NCBI GenBank assembly: GCA_946887155.1
Contig: CAMPKM010000200.1
Location: 1 to 5,861 of the forward strand
Length of the DNA: 5,861 bases
From: an uncultured Gemmatimonadota bacterium
Lineage (GTDB): Bacteria; Gemmatimonadota; Gemmatimonadetes; Gemmatimonadales; Gemmatimonadaceae
Reading direction: 5' to 3'
The notes beneath the pieces were generated by a model, which was given only the letters and a program-made list of their open reading frames with translations, searched no databases and was not told the DNA's origin. Both the position numbers and the translations under genes were made by a program. This document shows, one piece after another, positions 4,389 to 5,861 of the stretch (positions within the stretch are counted from its first letter, which is position 1; each line of letters opens with the position of its first letter).

Positions 4389-5668
4389 CGGGCACCTCGC
4401 GCCAGGCGACCGAGCCCTTCGAGCAGCCGCTCGACCTCGTCACTGGTCGTATAACACGCGCATCCCACGCGGACGAGGCCGTCGGCACTGCAACCGAGAC
4501 GCTCGATCACCGTGGTCGCGTAGAAATCGCCGTGCGAGAGAAACAGTCCCTGCTTCGCGAGCGCGACTGCCACCTGCTCCGATGCGATGCCATCCATCAC
4601 GAAGGAAACCGTCGGCGTCCGCGGCGCGTCGGGTGGCGGACCAAAGCGCCTGACGCCGCGGATCTGTCCGAGCCCGTCCCACAACTGCCTGACGAGCGCG
4701 TCGCCGTGCTGGTGGAGTGCCCCCATCGCCGTCACGATGCGTTCCCGGCGGGTCTCGCCGGCGCCGATTGACGCGATGAAATCCACGGCGGCACCGGTCC
4801 CGACGATACCCTCGTGGTTCTGTGTCCCGGTCTCCAGGCGCTCCGGAGCCTCGTCAGGCGCGGGAATGAGCTTTGGAACGTCGAGACCCGCCAGGAGATC
4901 ACGCTTGCCGTACAGGAACCCGGCATGCGGTCCGTAGAACTTGTAGGCGGAACAGGCGATGAAGTCGCAGTCCGCCTGGCGGACGTCGATCAGTCCGTGG
5001 GCCGCGTAGTGCACCGCGTCGACGAAGACGAGCGCCCCGACCGCGCGCGCGAGCTTCGCCGCCGCACTGACGTCGGTGACCGTGCCTAACGCGTTGGACG
5101 CGGCGCCGATGGCGAGCAGGCGGGTCTTCGGCGTGATCGCCCGTTCCAGGGCCGACCAGTCGAGCTGGCCCGTCTCCACGTCGAACGGGACCGAACGGAG
5201 CGTGACGCCGCGCTCGCGAACCAGCGCCTGCCACGGCGCGATGTTGGCGTGGTGATCGAGCTCGGTCACGACAATCTCATCCCCCGGACCCCACGCCATG
5301 CCTAACGCGCGGCCGAGGTGGAAGGTAATCGTCGTCATGTTGTTGCCAAAGACGATCTCGTTCGGCGACCCGTTCACGAAATCGGCGACCGCCTGCCGGG
5401 CCTCGTTGATCGCGGCATCGGTCTCGGCGCTGGTCGGATAGCTCCAGTGCGTATTCGCGTTATGGTGGTACAGGTAATCCGCCATCGCGTCGACGACACG
5501 GCGCGGAACCTGCGTGCCGCCAGGACCGTCGAAGTAGGCGACAGGGTGACCGTTGTAGACCCGCTCCAGGGCCGGGAACTGGGCACGAACGCCGGGAATC
5601 GGGAAGCGGGAAGCGGGAATCGGTTCGCCGGCTCCAGGCTTGCGGCCTCTGGCTTCAGCTGTGGTCAC
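4385..5668 (-). CDS. Class V PLP-dependent aminotransferase-fold enzyme, cysteine-desulfurase-like VC1184 group
   Basis: This 427-residue cytosolic PLP enzyme matches the TIGR01976-type 'cysteine desulfurase-like' group. The blocks are VRAQFPALE (27-35), AYFDGPGGTQVP (44-55), NANTHWSYPTSAETDA (70-85), TELDHHANIAPW (135-146), VDAVHYAAH (216-224) and CSAYKFYGPHAG (239-250). K243 is the predicted PLP Schiff-base lysine, D217 should contact the pyridine nitrogen, and the His at 139/140 should stack on the ring. Where SufS carries its persulfide cysteine, this protein has LSHGDFYA (377-384), so true desulfurase activity is doubtful. The real substrate is unknown. The GTG start at 5668 has GGGAGG 5 nt upstream and overlaps the preceding TGA as GTGA. 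Residues 1-26 precede the conserved domain, and about 16-26 are encoded by a 7-bp repeat. Confidence 0.92.
   Translation of the reverse strand: MTTAEARGRKPGAGEPIPASRFPIPGVRAQFPALERVYNGHPVAYFDGPGGTQVPRRVVDAMADYLYHHNANTHWSYPTSAETDAAINEARQAVADFVNGSPNEIVFGNNMTTITFHLGRALGMAWGPGDEIVVTELDHHANIAPWQALVRERGVTLRSVPFDVETGQLDWSALERAITPKTRLLAIGAASNALGTVTDVSAAAKLARAVGALVFVDAVHYAAHGLIDVRQADCDFIACSAYKFYGPHAGFLYGKRDLLAGLDVPKLIPAPDEAPERLETGTQNHEGIVGTGAAVDFIASIGAGETRRERIVTAMGALHQHGDALVRQLWDGLGQIRGVRRFGPPPDAPRTPTVSFVMDGIASEQVAVALAKQGLFLSHGDFYATTVIERLGCSADGLVRVGCACYTTSDEVERLLEGLGRLARGAR
5594..5621. repeat. 7-bp repeat (GGGAATC/GGGAAGC), four units, inside the aminotransferase gene
   Basis: GGGAATC, GGGAAGC, GGGAAGC and GGGAATC follow each other without gaps. 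They belong to the same heptamer family as the array at 1-56. On the minus strand they encode the Pro/Ser/Arg/Phe/Ile segment IPASRFPIP in the N-terminal leader of the PLP enzyme, upstream of its conserved domain. Confidence 0.85.
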
Positions 5669-5861
5669 GACTTCCTCCCGACTTCAACTCCGGCCCATTT
5701 CTCGAGTACCTGCACGGTTTCGACGTGGTCGGCATCTTCGCCCAACTGCCGTCGCGCTTCCCGCAGCAGCTCCGACGCGAGTTGCAGGAGGGGGGACGTC
5801 ACGCCATGCTCCCGCGCGAAATCGGCGGCGATGCGGACGTCCTTGTCCATCAGCGCCAGCT
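5665..5861 (-). CDS. 3-hydroxyisobutyrate dehydrogenase-type NAD(P)-dependent oxidoreductase, C-terminal part only
   Basis: The last 64 codons of a gene entering from the right edge are visible, ending at TGA 5667-5665. The segment LALMDKDVRIAADFAREHGV, followed by a PLLQLASELLREA helix, matches the all-helical C-terminal domain of the beta-hydroxyacid dehydrogenase family (3-hydroxyisobutyrate dehydrogenase, tartronate semialdehyde reductase, GarR-like). The KD pair is the conserved one in the cofactor and substrate cleft. The reading frame stays open to the last base, so the ATG at 5850 is internal rather than the start. The Rossmann domain and catalytic lysine lie outside the window, so substrate and cofactor cannot be assigned. 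The stop overlaps the GTG of the aminotransferase by 4 bp, making this the first visible gene of the operon. Confidence 0.85.
   Translation of the reverse strand, partial: LALMDKDVRIAADFAREHGVTSPLLQLASELLREARRQLGEDADHVETVQVLEKWAGVEVGRKS

Overview
This is a GC-rich bacterial window carrying mostly housekeeping and metabolic genes. A Gram-negative host is suggested by the LolA-like exported protein at the left end. The KGG-repeat protein, DUF2203 protein, VC1184-type class V aminotransferase, GGGAATC-type short tandem repeats and a CCA-less tRNA gene together suggest Gemmatimonadota or a similar soil or environmental phylum. That assignment is inference; no rRNA or other marker gene is present to prove it.

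Layout, left to right. Positions 1-56 hold a 7-bp tandem repeat that runs off the left edge. At 83-847 (+) lies an exported LolA-like protein of unknown role. At 1049-1121 (-) is a tRNA-Ala(CGC) gene followed by a strong intrinsic terminator at 924-955. At 1377-1763 (-) is a small KGG-motif protein, facing away from ribonuclease Z at 1982-2920 (+). The 218-bp gap between them holds the candidate promoters of both. Ribonuclease Z converges on a 92-residue unknown protein at 2988-3266 (-). Repeat-rich DNA then separates this from a tightly packed minus-strand operon running from the right edge to 3469.

The operon is, in transcription order: a 3-hydroxyisobutyrate-dehydrogenase-type oxidoreductase (only its C-terminus is in the window), a class V PLP enzyme of the cysteine-desulfurase-like VC1184 group, a hotdog acyl-CoA thioesterase and a DUF2203 protein. 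All three junctions are 4-bp start/stop overlaps (GTGA, GTGA, ATGA), so the genes are probably translationally coupled. A thioesterase, a 3-hydroxyacid dehydrogenase and a PLP enzyme could act in sequence on a branched 3-hydroxyacyl-CoA, but this pathway is speculative.

The most unusual feature is the density of short tandem repeats (7-, 8- and 12-bp units) at gene boundaries. Several share a TCACG/CGTGA core and begin at or just after stop codons. One runs through the stop codon of ribonuclease Z, and another 7-bp array is translated inside the N-terminus of the PLP enzyme. No complete novel defence, mobile or CRISPR-like system is visible.
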